A DNA stretch of 64,000 nt from Rhipicephalus microplus (GCF_043290135.1 NW_027464589.1:3973001-4037000), one strand, 5' to 3'. Positions 22,082-33,589 are shown, numbered from the stretch's first letter. Notes: generated from the sequence alone by a model not told the origin. A program made the numbers and translations.

Positions 22082-24056
22082 GATTTATTTATTTATTTAT
22101 CGATACTGCAGGAAAATGTGCTGGCCCATGCAGGAGGGGCAAATAAAATAATACAATGACAAGGCATTCACAAAAATACTAACAATGCAATAAGAAAAAC
22201 GTACAGTGCAAGACACTGGTTCGCAAAACAATATACACAAGTGATAACAAAAAAAATTTTAAGACAATAACAGAGCACTACACAGAGCATGGGATTCACG
22301 ACACAATTGTAAGAAATGTTTAAACACTGATCATATTCACACTAAACATTAAGAGAAGTTCTTTTCCAATTCTTTTGTAAAGTTTTCCGACTGTATGACG
22401 TGAACAGGTAAAGAGCTCCATTCTATTATGGTGCGCGGAAAAAAACTGTTCATGTGAGATTTGGTTATGGCGAATATGGGCGTGAGAGAAAAGTTGTGTC
22501 TGTGTTTGGTCAACCGTGTGTTTAGCGGTACTAAAAAGTGAGGCTTCTGAAGGCCAATTTTCCCTTTTATTATGTTGTGCAGGAACTGTAGGCGACTAAG
22601 TTTACGGCATTGTTCTAGTGAACTTATTTTATTGGTAAGCAATAGAAGTGAAGGGGAATGTTCTCTTTTGTATTTTCAAAAATAAATCTAACAGCCTTCC
22701 TTTGCACACGCTCCAAATTCATGATGTCTTTTTTGGTGTGAGGATCCCATACAAGCGTTGCATATTGAAGTTTTGAGCGCACAATTTCGTTGTATGTCAA
22801 AAGCTTTGTACTCGCCGGAGCTTTGCTAAGATTTCTTTTCAAAAACCACAATTTACGCAAGGCCGAAGCGCATGTAAGAGATATATGATCTGACCAAGTA
22901 AGTTTGTTATTAAACGTGACGCCTAAATATTTATACTGGTCAACCTTGGTTATTATGGTGTCGTTAAGAACGCAAGAAAATATGCCAAGTTCTTTTTTCT
23001 TTGTTACTCGCGTCAAAACTGCTTTTTGTGCATTTATATTAATTCCCCAAAGTCTACAGCACTCTGAAATAGCTGTGACTGATTGCTGCAAGCTTTGGTG
23101 ATCATTCTGCGAGGTAACTTCTTTAAATATGACACAGTCATCCGCAAATAAATTTACGTTCGCGTGAGTTTTTCCGGGATATAAATTATATAGATCAGGA
23201 ATAGGAGTGGTCCCATTACGCTGCCTTGTGGCACGCCCGAGGTTATATGGCGCAAAACGGACGAGCGTTTCTTAATTTCTATGAACTGTTGCCTGTGCCG
23301 TAGGTATGCCTGGATCCATGATATAATGTTTGAAGGGAGACCAATGCACTCAAGCTTGTAGATTAATTTTCCGTAAGGCACCCTTTTGAAGGCATTACTG
23401 AAATCAAAAAAATAGTATGTCGACTTGTCCGGATGAGTCAAGTACCTCGGAGATATCATGAACAACTGACACAAGCTGAGTTGTAGTCGATAACCCCTTT
23501 CGAAATCCATGCTGTTGTTGAGAGAGGACCTTGTGATCACTCAAATACTGGTGAATAAAACCTGCTACAATGTGTTCTAATAATTTGCTTCAAGTACTTG
23601 TAATAGAAACTGGTCGATAATTAGGAACTGCAAGATAGTCTCCCCCTTTATAAACTGGGATAACTCTGGCTTCGCGCCAGTCGGATGGAGTATTCTCTAA
23701 GCGTAAACATAACTTGAAAAATTCTGTTAAAAAGACACAAATCTGTTCCGCGTAACATCGTAAAAAACATTAGGTATCCCGTCAGGGCCTGCAGATTTAC
23801 GTACATCAAGATTAAGACGCATTTCCAAAACACCTTGTCGAGAAATTGTAATCTCATGCACTACAGCTCTTGCATTGCTTAGGTCATAACAGTCTCCAGA
23901 AGTTTAAAACAGACTCCAGAAGTAATCATTGAAATGTTCTGCAATTATAGGAAGATAGGTCTTCAGTGGGCATAACCAAAAAAGTGAACATATTATGTGA
24001 CATATTGCCACAGAGATTGCTGTTACTAATTATTTTACAAAGAGGACCAACGGGAC
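22082..24056 (-). mobile_element. LINE C: CR1/L2-like non-LTR retrotransposon, 5'-truncated
   Basis: The minus strand reads the RT C-terminal two thirds, then a 3' UTR ending at a tail of TTTA units on the plus strand (22082-22100; AAATA-type tail in element sense). The 5' end is lost near 24056 before the endonuclease, as expected from incomplete target-primed reverse transcription. The 3' UTR (TGCCCCTCCTGCATGGGCC, then GCAGTAT) resembles the tail of LINE F, so both belong to one broad family without RNase H. Confidence 0.85.
22349..23857 (-). pseudogene. LINE C reverse transcriptase, frameshifted
   Basis: RT blocks in order: YYFFDFSNAFKRVPYGKL (first Asp), LRHRQQFIEI, SGVPQGSVMGPLLFLIYI, then after a one-base frameshift near 23160 NLFADDCVIFKEV, whose FADD is intact. 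Next comes the thumb/connection in 23091-22624 (QYKYLGVTFNNKLTWSDHI, LQYATLVWDPHTKKDI, LERVQRKAVRFIF) and a last piece, KPHFLVPLNTRLTKHRHNFS and FFPRTIIEWSSLP, typical for CR1/L2/Jockey C-termini. No RNase H. Stops and at least three frame changes are present. Confidence 0.87.
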
Positions 24057-24332
24057 GGTATGTGAGCGTCTACAGTGCCTCGCAACTAACGAGGCGCTAT
24101 GTGAGCATCTACAGTGCCTCGTAACCAACGAGACGCTACGTGGGCGTCTGTAAAGTCCCTGAAAAATAAACTAAAGTATCGCCAACCGCACCCCTTCGCC
24201 TCTACCTCCTCTCCCAGCATCCACAGCAGTGCCTCTAGAGTGTCCACCAGGAAACTACAAATGCGAAAGCACGCGGGCGTACTGGATGTGCCACACACTT
24301 GGGCACCTCGGACACTGCTGCATATATTGCTA

Positions 24333-24405
24333 AGTACACAGGCCCCAACATTTCCGCCTCAATCGAAAATGCAGCCGCCGCAGTCGGCATGGATCAAGCC
24401 AGAGA
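24333..24405 (-). mobile_element. Ruka-type SINE fragment
   Basis: The plus strand text ACATTTCCGCCTCAATCGAA and AATGCAGCCGCCGCAGTCGG matches the minus-oriented body of the SINE at 19831-20069. Both ends are missing. Confidence 0.6.
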
Positions 24406-24568
24406 CGCAACGTTTACACGGCACTAAACGCGGCACGCGTTTCAACTGGCATTTACGTTTACCATCGACGCGGTTACTCTCTTTGTGTGATGCTCGAGCT
24501 TGACAGTACCGCAACACTGTAAACACGAATACAAGCGAAACGATAGAGTTTAGCTCGCCGGTACTCAC

Positions 24569-24727
24569 CTCACAAAGCCGCGACGATACAGGGTCCAAGT
24601 CAGTCCTTCCGATACGCTGGAGCCACACTTCTTTCCGAGCAGCATTGTCTTTTCCTCGCTGAAGCGAAAATAGCTTCTTTCCTCTGCTTTACCTGCTTTT
24701 GCAACCGCTGGCACTGCAGGTCGGCAT
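24569..24727 (-). pseudogene. First exon of a THAP-domain gene, in-frame stop
   Basis: Read on the minus strand from an ATG at 24727: MPTCSASGCKSR, then TAA (24691-24689), then SRGKKLFSLQRGKDN and RTDLDPVSSRLCE, ending exactly at a splice donor GAG|GTGAGT (24569/24568). THAP fingers (C2CH, DNA-binding) begin with CxxxxC, have a basic middle and an LC..HF motif; here the two N-terminal Cys and the third Cys are present and the His would be in the next exon, as in many split THAP genes. The stop takes the place of an expected Tyr. THAP domains occur in P-type transposases and host regulators. No second exon was found before 24066. Confidence 0.65.
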
Positions 24728-25347
24728 CCCGAAACGTGCAGGATTACCGTGCACACACTCATGCGCGGTCGAACTCCGGCTACACAACAATACCAAGCGC
24801 GCACGCCTAGCCACAAACAAACACCGCGAAAGTAAACAAAGAAAATGGCGTTCGCGATACCTTCACAAAGGCTAGTGCGTCATGCTGCAGATTCTTAGAA
24901 CCGCCGAGTTTATCACACAGACAGCAGTGGCACTGCCATCGAGAGCGACACCGCTGAGCGCGTCTGCATGCAAACGGTGGGCTATCGCGTTGAGTATTGC
25001 CTACTTGCGGTGATGTCTTTTGCCACTGCATGCCACTTGCTTATGTACACGTCACATCGTCGTATTTAACGTTACTTTTTATATTATTTTTCTTTCTCAA
25101 TCACTCTTTCGGTGCATCGCCTAGAACCGCAGCGCCCACATGCGCTTTAACGGAAACATAAGCACATGCTCATCACTGCGGCCAGGAGCCATACAGCCCC
25201 TCAACTTGCGTCGTTTACTATCTGCAATGCACGCCAGGGGAGAGGAGTCTGCACATTGACACGAATGGCGCTGCTTTAGTTTATTTTTCAGGGATTTTAG
25301 GCGTCTGCAGTGCCTCGCAACCAACGAGACGCTATGTGGGCGTCTAC

Positions 25348-25566
25348 TGTGTCTCGCGCCTGCTCACGCATCTTGGGCAGAGCAGCTCATGCCTCGCGTG
25401 GAGGAGCACGAGCCGGGAAGACTGACGGAGGAGTTGTTCAGAAAGGGGCACGAAGGCGGAACGCTTTTAGCAGACTCTTCTTTAAGACATAGTTTCTTTT
25501 CTGGGCACAAGTTCGCCCTCAATAAATCATTGTGTGTGTTCCCCCTCTTGTATTGAATACGGGACA
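25348..25566 (+). repeat. 5' LTR of Ty3 element 4
   Basis: Runs from TGTGTCTCGCGCC to GAATACGGGACA (TG...CA ends). It contains an AATAAA polyadenylation signal at 25521-25526 about 40 bp from the end, as expected for the R/U5 border. TTCTGGTGGAGGTGCGGGGT follows as primer-binding site, like that of Ty3 element 1. No 3' LTR was found because the 3' end is cut by LINE E. Confidence 0.7.
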
Positions 25567-25833
25567 TTCTGGTGGAGGTGCGGGGTATGATTGGAAGTCC
25601 CCTTGGTACAAGAGAAAGAAGCCCTGACCCCCAGCGATTGGAGCCTGGCGAACTTACTCCAGTACACCAGCGTTCAAGTCGCTGCCTCCGAGGTGAGTCA
25701 CCTGACTTCGGATCTCTTCTCACTACTCCAGCAACACTGGCAGCGGTAACCGCCAATTTCACAGAAATGGCCAATCCTGCTTCAACATCTGAGCTCATCG
25801 TGTCTCCCCCGTGCTTATCTGAACCCTTCCACG
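25567..25833 (+). pseudogene. Ty3 element 4 gag, N-terminal part, interrupted by LINE D
   Basis: The frame begins after the primer site; candidate starts lie at 25587 or 25768. It carries TEMANPASTSELIVSPPCLSEPF and stops being gag at 25833, where LINE D begins. The region corresponds to the unstructured N-terminus that precedes the capsid DVEDWL motif in this family. The downstream remainder begins at 31519. A target duplication at both sides (25824-25833 and 31519-31528) shows the break is an insertion. Confidence 0.7.
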
Positions 25834-25909
25834 AAGGAGGGAGGAAAAAACCTTTATTGATGCTGGCTGTGCCAGATAGCTCTTATCCCAAACGGGCTGG
25901 TTGACATCC

Positions 25910-28900
25910 CTAGTCCGGGACGTCATTAGTCGAGGCCGCCACCCGAGCCCGCTGGACTAGAGTTCGCTGTTCCTCTAGTGTGGAGCTATTGAGTAGGGAC
26001 GTCTCCCAGTCCTTTTTGGTGGGGTTGGGAAAGGGGGTTAATTTTGGGTTCATTTGGCAAGCCCAGACCATATGGTAAGTGTTCGCCACTTCCCCACAGT
26101 ACTGGCACTGCCCACTATATTTTTGGGTCGTAATATTTGAGTATGGCTGAACAGAGCAGCGTATTTGTCTGTAGGTGCCGCAGGACGCGCTCCTCCGTTT
26201 TCGAGAGTCCCTTCGCTGGTGCGGGATACAAGCGGCGTTGCTCAATGTACTAATCTTTGATTTCTCGAAACCGTGTTGAAGATGTGGGACGTTCAGGTCT
26301 ATCAGGGGAACGGGGAGTTTCCCGGGAAGTAAGCACGCGGGCCCCTGCATGTGCAGCCTCGTTACCCTGTAGACCCTGATGGCCCGGAGTCCATATAAGA
26401 CGTTTTGGGGTAGGATCGCGGTTCCTGATGCTGAATTTTAGGTCTACTAGCCAATGGAGAGATTTCTCCAGCAAGATAGCTCTCGCAGGCTCTTCGAGAG
26501 TTTGTAACTATTTGTTTTGAGTTTGGATGGAATACTGCCAGTGCAATGGCCACCTCCTCCGCCTTACTTGAGCTTGTGGCTTTGAAAGTGAGGCCGTCCA
26601 CCTGCGTTCCTTGATGTATTACCGCCGCCGTGTAGTATCCCCTAAGTGACGGCTCGGCCACATCGACGTAATAGACCCCATTACGGGAGCCAAGCCGTTG
26701 TTCAAGTGCCTCAGCGTTTGCTTGCCTTCTACCCTGGTGCGCCTCCCTGGTCATATCGCGGGGAAGCGGGGACACCCAGAGTTTGGTTCTCCAAAGTTGA
26801 GTAATACGCTCCGCGTTTTCGATTTCTCATTAGTGCCGGATCAAGAGGTGGTTCAGTATGCGCCGCCCGGGAGCGTCTGCGTAAGACGCGTATATTGATT
26901 TGTGAGGTGGGCTTCTTTGAGCTCTTGTATAGAGTTAAAGACTCCCAATGCAGAGAGTTTCTGATTTGAAGTGCTGATGGGTAAATCAAGTGCGCGCCTA
27001 ATTACTTTCCTAAGAATAGCATCGACTCTGTTCTCTTCGTGTTTAGTCATTCGTAAGTACGGTATTGAATATAGAATCCTGCTAGTTACAAAAGCATTGG
27101 CGAGCCGAATCACGTCCCTTCCTCGTAGCCCACCGCGCTTGTTTGACACTCGGCGGATCATGTGCTTTACCTGTTCTCCGATTTTCCGTAGCTTGTCTAG
27201 CGTGGTGCTGTTTTTTGTTCTGTTGTGAATCAGAAGGCCAAGGATTCATAGTTCTGAAACCTGTCGTATTGTTGATCCTGATACCATCAAGATCAGGGTC
27301 GTCCTATCTTTAATGTTTTCTCTGATATGCAGGAATTCAGATTTGGTTGGAGCGCACTGCAACCCACACTGGGCCACATAGTCCTCCACAATGGAGGCGG
27401 CCTGCTGCAGGCGGTCTTCGATTTCTCCTAAACTGCCCCTATTCGTCCAGATTGTTATATCATCGGCGTATATTGCATGATATATTCCTTCCACTACTGC
27501 AAATGCTTGCGGGAGCTTCATCATGGCAATGTTAAATAGCAGCGGAGACAGGACAGCTCCTTGCGGGGTTCCCCGCGTACCCATTTTGAATTGTCCATGT
27601 TCCTCGTTATCTATGCGAATGAACGCCAGTCTCTCAGAGAGGAAGTCTCTGATGTAGGCAAGTATTTTCTTACCGCAATGGACACTACTCAAGTTCTTCA
27701 GGATGCTTTCATGTTTACCGTTGTCAAATGCGCCTTTAAGGTCGAGTGCAAGGATTGCTCTGTCGTTGTGCGTCGAGGGAATGGGTTGGATAATGTCTCG
27801 TTTTAGTTGCAAGAGGATATCTTGCGCAGACAGGTGTGACCTAAAGCCAAACATGGAATCTGCGAAATGCCCCTTGCTCTCGAGGTACGTGGCGAGACGG
27901 TCTCTAACCATTGTTTCCAATAATTTGCCGGCACATGAAGTTAATGACATAGGTCTGAGGTTGTCCGTGCTGATTCGCTTGCCTGGTTTTGGGATGAATG
28001 TGACAACTGCTGTTTTCCATTCAGTTGGCAGTGGTTGGCCATCCCAGATCGCGATAATGTACTGCAATAGATGCCGATAAGAATCGTCTGACAGATTTGC
28101 TAACAGTTTTACCATGATCCGGTCTCGGCCCGGGGCAGTGCCCGGTGCATGTTTTTCAGTGCTGCTTTCAGATCGCACATTTCAAAAGGGGCATCGAGCT
28201 GACTGTTTTCTCTACCTGCGTATTCATATGCGTTCCTGTTGGTATTCGTGGTGCGACATAGGTATCTAGCACACAAATCGTCAGCCAGCTGGGAGTTGGT
28301 TCCCTGAAAACTGTGCAGAGCTCGACGGAGCTGCTTTCGCGCTTCTCCTTGGGTTTGGACGGGGTCCACGAGAGTTCGAAAAAGGCGCCATGGTTTTCTT
28401 GTATTCTTTTCTTTAGCTACAACATTGCACCGTTCTGTCCGATTGGATTCGTTCAGTTGTGCAGCATATTAATCCGCTTGCTTACTCAACTCGGCTATTC
28501 TAAGTTTAAGCTTGCGGCTGAATTTGTTTTTCCGCCACCGTTTAGTTAAGCTTCTGCGGGCGTCCCAAAGTTGGAGCAGGTACTTATCGACAGCAGGGGT
28601 GTCTTCCGTTGTCTTTATAGTTTTAAGACACTTGGAATTGGCTGCAAGGAGCTGTTTTGCCCATCCCGTATATCCTCCCGCCCCTGGCACAGAGGGGATC
28701 ACCTGTGAGCGAAAACTGTCCAATCTGTCAGCTTAGCTTGGCTCCATGTTCTAGGGCCTATGTTGCCGGAGAGTGTGATTCTGAGGAGACAGTGATCACT
28801 GCCGAGCGTTTCTTCTAAGTTTACCCATGTTGCGTAGGAAATGTTCTTAGTCAGTGATAGACCCGGGCAAGTATCTCGGTTCACAGAATTTCCAACTCTA

Positions 28901-29463
28901 GTGGGTTTCATTGGATCTGAAAGAAGCAATAGACGAAGAGTGGATATGAGTTCTGCCAATTTCCGTACCTTGTGAACTTCGCGGGTGTAACCCCAATGAT
29001 AGTTGGGGGCGTTAAAGTCACCCAAAATCACCAGTGGGTTCTTATCTGCTTCCTTAATCGCTTTATAAAACATTTCGTTGAAGACACATTGCCTAGATTT
29101 CGGAGAACTGTATACATTTAGAATGTACAACCTAGGATCTCGTCTTTTATTGGGAAGGACTTTGGCCATTGTGTATTCATGCGCCTCTGACAGATCAAGG
29201 TCTATCTGACAAGCGGTATACTCCTTGTGCACGAGAACACAGGTGGGCGCACTTCCCTGAAATGAGTTGTAACCAGGCAATTTCGCCTGTAAGCCGATTT
29301 CTTGTTGCGCCAAAACTGCAGGGGTAAAATGTTGATTCTGCAGGAAAAGGTTAAGAGTGGCCCTCTTTTTCATATCTTTAAACCCCCTGCATTTCCACTG
29401 GAAAATATCGAGTTGCTGTTGTTTGGAGCTTTTATTATTATGTTTAGAACTGCCTGTCATCAT
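25910..29463 (-). pseudogene. LINE D ORF2: endonuclease, RT, RNase H, broken
   Basis: EN (29463-28699): FQWKCRGF (Lys where Asn is usual), LAQQEIG, VILGDFNAPN, TLGSDHCLLRI. RT (28178-27246): TAPGRDRIMVKLL, RPMSLTSCAGKLLE, ALDLKGAFDNGKHES, GTPQGAVLSPLLFNIAM, AIYADDITIW (YADD intact). The connection and RNase H lie in three frames: YYVDVAEP, SSKAEEVAIALA, then IVTNSRRA where TDS is usual (catalytic Asp to Asn), and TPGHQGLQGNEAAHA. C-terminus CQYCGEVANTYHMVWAC, ending NDVPD at a stop near 25910. About five frame changes occur between 28700 and 26300. Confidence 0.9.
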
Positions 29464-29611
29464 GAATTTATTATGTAGGAGGTGTCATTTTCGCCACTGC
29501 AGCCAGCGTGGGAGCCTGGAGAGGCGTGGGGAACTCAGTTTGGTTTGTTAACGACTGGGATATGTTGCTCTCGGATTCAGAATTTGCCAGGTTACGATGA
29601 ACAATTTTGCG

Positions 29612-31297
29612 TCAGGGTTGTTCTGTTGTCTTAATGCCAGTTTTGAGTTGGTCCAATTGGGGTGTCAGCAAATTTTTAATGGTTTGTAATACGCTGGCTG
29701 TGAGAATTGGCAAAACGCTTTGCTTGAGATCTTGCATAGCGGCTTGAACTGATAGGTTCAGCTGCTGCGGAATAATGTCTTGTACTGTAAGCTTGGTTTG
29801 TTCTAGGATCATTTTGCTCTGCTCCTCAAGTTTAGCCTCTAGTCTGCTTAGTCGACCTTCTATGTCGTTCGAAGCACCTACTACAGTTTTAGACACAATA
29901 GTGTTACCCGATACGTCTGACTGAGTGTCCTGCTCATCAACCAAGCAGTCGGAGGTGTGCCTAGCCACCGGTTCCGACGGTGGTGGAGAAGTAGCAGCCT
30001 GCGACGCCTTCAGCGCCCGATTTTCGCGTTCCAGAGTTTCAATGAGTTTTTTCATGGCTTCCAATTGTTTTAAAATTTCAGGATTGGAGGGGGAGGCAGT
30101 GATGGTGGTGGGAGACTGAGAGAAGACCCCTACCCAATTGGTCACCAGTTTGGACGGGTTGGCCAGTGACGGGAAATCCTCGGCGCCGAAGGTAGACGGC
30201 CTCGACTTCTGTCCGGCTGGGGCTTTGATCGGCTTGGGCTTGTTATGCATGGGCTTCGCTTTTTTGTCAGTCCTGAGTGGTGCTGAGGGCTCTTCTTGCT
30301 TGTTTTTTAGTCCATGTTGCCGCTGTGGTAGAGCGGGCTTCCATGCCTTCCGGAATTTTTCGACGCACTGCGCAGAGCCGGTGAAATGGTTTTCACCGCA
30401 TATAAGGCACTCGGGTTGACAGTCGTGCTTCGCTGGGCCCTCTAGAGTGAGTTACACCTTCGCACCACAGTGAATGCACCGCTGATTGTCCGGATTGGGG
30501 CACGCATCCGGTCTGTGGCCCACCATTTCACACCAGTAACATGCCAGAAGCGTTTTCTTGTAGTAGCACACTGGCACGTTTTCACAGCAGTAGTGAATGA
30601 ATCTTGGAACGTGGCGTCCTTTGAAGGTCACCACTGCAACGTTGGATGTTCCGAGTTTCCGCACATACAAAATTTCGCCGTCGATCCACTCAAGCTTGCG
30701 TCGAAGGGATTCTGAAGTTTCATTGTCTGCGACGGTGATGACACCCTTGCAGGTTTCTCCGGCTGATTTCAGATGTCCTTGAAACGGTACCTGGCAGTCC
30801 CCGATCGTCAGCGTGATGTCCCCGATGAGCTTCGAGGCCAGGCTTTCCGTTTTCACACCTACAACAACGATGTTTTGGTCCCACACCGGCCACACGGAGA
30901 TACCAGCGTTCGTGGTGCTGTCGGTGAAGCGTTTCACTGCTGTGCCAATCCCGCCTGGGCCGAACGCAGCGTGCAGATCCATGGTTGTTTTTGGTTTAAG
31001 CACAATAACCAACTCGTCCGACCGGATTCGAGGCATGTGTGTTGGCTTCTGCGTCGCCAGCTGCCGTGGGGACTCAACGCAAGCTGCGGGTGTTGATTCT
31101 GTTTTGCGAGCCTGTGGCTGGGCGGTGGCCGTCGAGCCTCCGGGCTTCATTTTAGCGAGCTTCTCTTGCAGTTGGCGAACCATGATCTGAAGATATTCGT
31201 CTTCACCTCGTATGGGATCTTCCCGTGTTTCTGCCACCTCGATGTCAACCCAGTGCATCGTGCTGGGGTCGTAGCCTGTCTTCGTGGATGCTGCCAT
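29612..31297 (-). pseudogene. LINE D ORF1 (nucleic-acid-binding protein, one frameshift)
   Basis: Starts at ATG 31297. Residues 1-280 have an acidic/coiled N-terminus, then a folded domain with ELVIVLKPKTTMDLHAAFG and DCQVPFQGHLKSAGETCKG, and a CCHC pair: CYWCEMVGHRPDAC and CIHCG, where the frame ends at 30452. The expected third knuckle falls in the break between 30452 and 30250. The second open stretch (30250-29612) is Pro/Lys-rich, then a long amphipathic helix (EILKQLEAMKKLIETLERE and later NDIEGRLSRLEAKLEEQSKM), probably a coiled coil for trimerisation, as in other LINE ORF1 proteins. RNA binding is inferred from the family. Confidence 0.85.
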
Positions 31298-31518
31298 GAC
31301 TGGGGAGCCCGGGCGTAAGCCTCGTCGGCATTAGGCTTTGCCGGGCTCGGGCGTCGCGTGATGTTCAACCAGTCGTAGATTGGCGTAAAATGGGCCTGCC
31401 CGGATAAAATAGGCAGAGGTTCCTGATGGCTTTGCCGAAACGCTGAAACCAGTTTCTGGTGGATATTTGCCAAAAGTTCACAACACTCGTCGATTTCCGA
31501 CGGAGCCGACGTGACATG

Positions 31519-32674
31519 CCCTACCACGGTGACGCGCACGAAGATGTGGAAGACTGGCTGGAGCATTTCGAGTGAGTCGCAAGGACCAATGCCTGGGATG
31601 AGGCGAGGAAATGGGGCCGCGTGTACTTTGCGTTGGAGGATGGAGCGAGAATATGGTTTGAGAACCACGAATGGGCAATAGCGTCGTGGAAAGACTTTCG
31701 GCAGCGGTTGCTTGCTGCGTATGCCAGCACGGATCGCCGGGAAAGGGCAGAAAATGCCCTTCAATCAAGAAAGCAACGCACGAACGACAGTGTCAGCATG
31801 TATATCGAGAACATGTCCCGCCTCTTCAAACGAGCCGATCCGAACATGACCGAAGAAAAGAAAGTGCGCCGTTTGATGCGTGGAGTCAAACAGGACTTAT
31901 TTGCTGGCCTGGTTCGCAATCTTCCTCGTACCGTTGCTGAATTCCGCACAGAAGCCACGACCATAGAAAGAGCACTGGAGCAGCGTGCCCGTCACTACAA
32001 TCTGGATGCCGGTAGTGAGCCCGCGGGCGTCCTTTTGGCGAAGCGAGACAGCAGCAACGAGATGCTGAGGGAGCTGGTGCGTTCCATCGTCAAAGAGGAG
32101 CTTCGTAACATTCTCCAACCGCAAGTAATGCCGACAGTTACATCTCTCACATCCGTCATCCCTGATGAAGTTCGGCACGCCATTCTTCAGCCGGAACCAG
32201 AAGTGCAACCTCTTCGACTTCAACAACCCCTGCAGGAACGCCATGTATAAACGTACGCAGACGCTTTACGCAACCTGCCGTCCACAATGCCTCGTTCGCG
32301 ACTCCCGGTGCCCGCCAGTCAGCTTCGACCAGCCCACCTTTTCTTGGAGAGCAGAGACCACGGAAAAGCGATGTGTGGAGCACACCTTACAGGACACCAC
32401 TCTGTTTGAAGAAGCTGGACATCTTTACCGACACTGTCCATACCGAAGGGTCGGTATGCGTGGGTTTTCTGTGTATGCTCCATGCCCGCGTAATGGTGAA
32501 AGGCCTATAGAAATAGAGGAGTACCTTTCAAGGCACGGATCTCCAGCCGCTAGCTTCCAGCACCAGCCAAGGTCGCCAGCACCAAATCGTTATCGATCGC
32601 AAAGTCCGCGACGCTCAAGTTCACCACCAAATTCACAAAACCATCAGTCAACAAGCCCGCGTCAGGAAAACTGA
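31519..32674 (+). pseudogene. Ty3 element 4 gag, capsid and nucleocapsid part
   Basis: The capsid continues with HEDVEDWLEHFE, an in-frame TGA at 31573-31575, then WGRVYFALEDGARIWFENHE, WKDFRQRLLAAYAST and NMSRLFKRADPNMTEEKKV, followed by an RSIVKEELRN helix. After a frameshift near 32240 the nucleocapsid reads LFEEAGHLYRHCPYRR: the two first Cys of the expected CCHC knuckle are gone, so RNA binding by this finger is lost. The tail is rich in Ser/Pro/Arg and ends at 32674. Confidence 0.85.
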
Positions 32675-32801
32675 AGCCAGCGAACTGGGGAGGCAAGGCC
32701 GCCGATGCCCGACAGAGCAAAGATCCTCCGTCAAGGCTCCAGCGAAGCAGCAACGAGAAGAAATAACGACGAATATAAGTAAAGAAAAAATTTCTTCAGA
32801 C

Positions 32802-33518
32802 TTGCGTGTTAATATGGGTGGGCGGGAATTTAACGTATTGGTCGATACTGGTGCCGATCATTCAGTTATAAGCTATGCAATCGCAAAAGATTTGAAGAAA
32901 ATTTTGACGCCTTGGGGTGGACCAAAAATACGCACGGCTGGGTGCCATCTGATAACACCTCTGGGAAGATGCACCACCAGGATCAGCATTCAGGGTGCCA
33001 CTTATGTCGCTGATTTCCTAGTTCTGCCAGAATGCTCGAGAGACGTAATAATCGGAATGGATTTTCTGCTAGATAACGGCGCCATAATAAACCTGCAGAA
33101 TTCTAATATTTCTTTTTCGAAAAAGCTGGCCATAGACGAGGAGACGGGAAGTTCTGCGTTGCGTGTTATCAACGGCAACGTAACTGTGCCACCACGATGC
33201 AGCGTCCTGGTTGGCGTAAGGAATGATGCATTCGTCGACTCTGAAGGAATAGCGGATGGCAATGTCGAGCTGCTGCTAAAGAAAGGTATTTGCATAGCTC
33301 GAGGCATTATTCGCTTACGTGGTGGGCTTGCCAACGTACTGCTCACATATTTTGGAAATGAAATTCAGCTTGTCGCAAAAGACACTGCCATCGCTTTTCT
33401 ACACAGCTTTACTGAAGTTACCGACTTATGTGCCATTGCGTCAGAGCCACCTACTTCGGAAACTACGCATGACCTTGGATTTCAATCAGCCGAAGTCTAT
33501 CGCCAACCGAGAGAATAA
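32802..33518 (+). pseudogene. Ty3 element 4 aspartic protease, largely intact frame
   Basis: A 238-codon open stretch: VNMGGREFNVLVDTGADHS carries the active-site DTG, RTAGCHLITPLGRC follows, and CSRDVIIGMDFLLDNGAII provides the second half. The rest (VPPRCSVLVGVRND, LRGGLANVLLTYFGNE, AKDTAIAFLHS) is the protease-RT spacer. The start at 32802 is simply the first Met after a stop. This is the longest well-preserved protease in the window. It is separated from RT by a stop at 33516-33518. Confidence 0.85.
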
Positions 33519-33589
33519 TCCTTGAAGACCTGATAGATGAATTCGCAGAATGTTTTTTCACCTCATCAAAAGTACGTCACACGCAGATC

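Larger units (their letters stand above)
24066..25347. mobile_element. Repeat-bounded block with inverted arms and a THAP exon
   Basis: The left edge has two and a third tandem copies of a 39-bp unit (24066-24104, 24105-24143, then partial) containing CAGTGCCTCG and AACGAG; one further copy plus a partial lies at the right edge (25301-25347) in the same orientation. Just inside are inverted segments sharing a 21-bp identical core (24156-24176 and 25274-25294, around CCCTGAAAAATAAACTAAAG). The inside holds a THAP exon and a SINE scrap. This may be a non-autonomous DNA transposon; no transposase beyond the THAP piece is visible. Confidence 0.45.
25348..25833 (+). mobile_element. Ty3 element 4, left part (LTR and gag N-terminus)
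   Basis: It contains a 219-bp LTR and the start of gag up to the point where LINE D inserted. The remainder of the same element continues at 31519-36103. Joining the two sides in frame gives a continuous capsid region, with the peptide to the left ending SPPCLSEPF and that to the right beginning HGDAHEDVEDW. The element is plus-strand. Confidence 0.88.
25834..31518 (-). mobile_element. LINE D: near-complete RNase H-group LINE nested in Ty3 element 4
   Basis: A 5685-bp minus-strand LINE with 5' UTR (31518-31298), ORF1, ORF2 (EN, RT, RNase H, C-terminal zinc motif) and a short 3' UTR with AATAAA (25858-25853). It is flanked by near-identical 10-bp duplications, CCCTTCCACG (25824-25833) and CCCTACCACG (31519-31528). 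It is the most complete non-LTR element here. Frameshifts exist in both ORFs, so it is not an active copy. Its 3' end at CCTCCCTCCTT lacks a long poly(A). Confidence 0.92.

Noticed and set aside
31147..31768. 205-codon minus-strand open frame across the LINE D/Ty3 junction
   Set aside because: It spans the insertion junction and is antisense to gag; no family motif.
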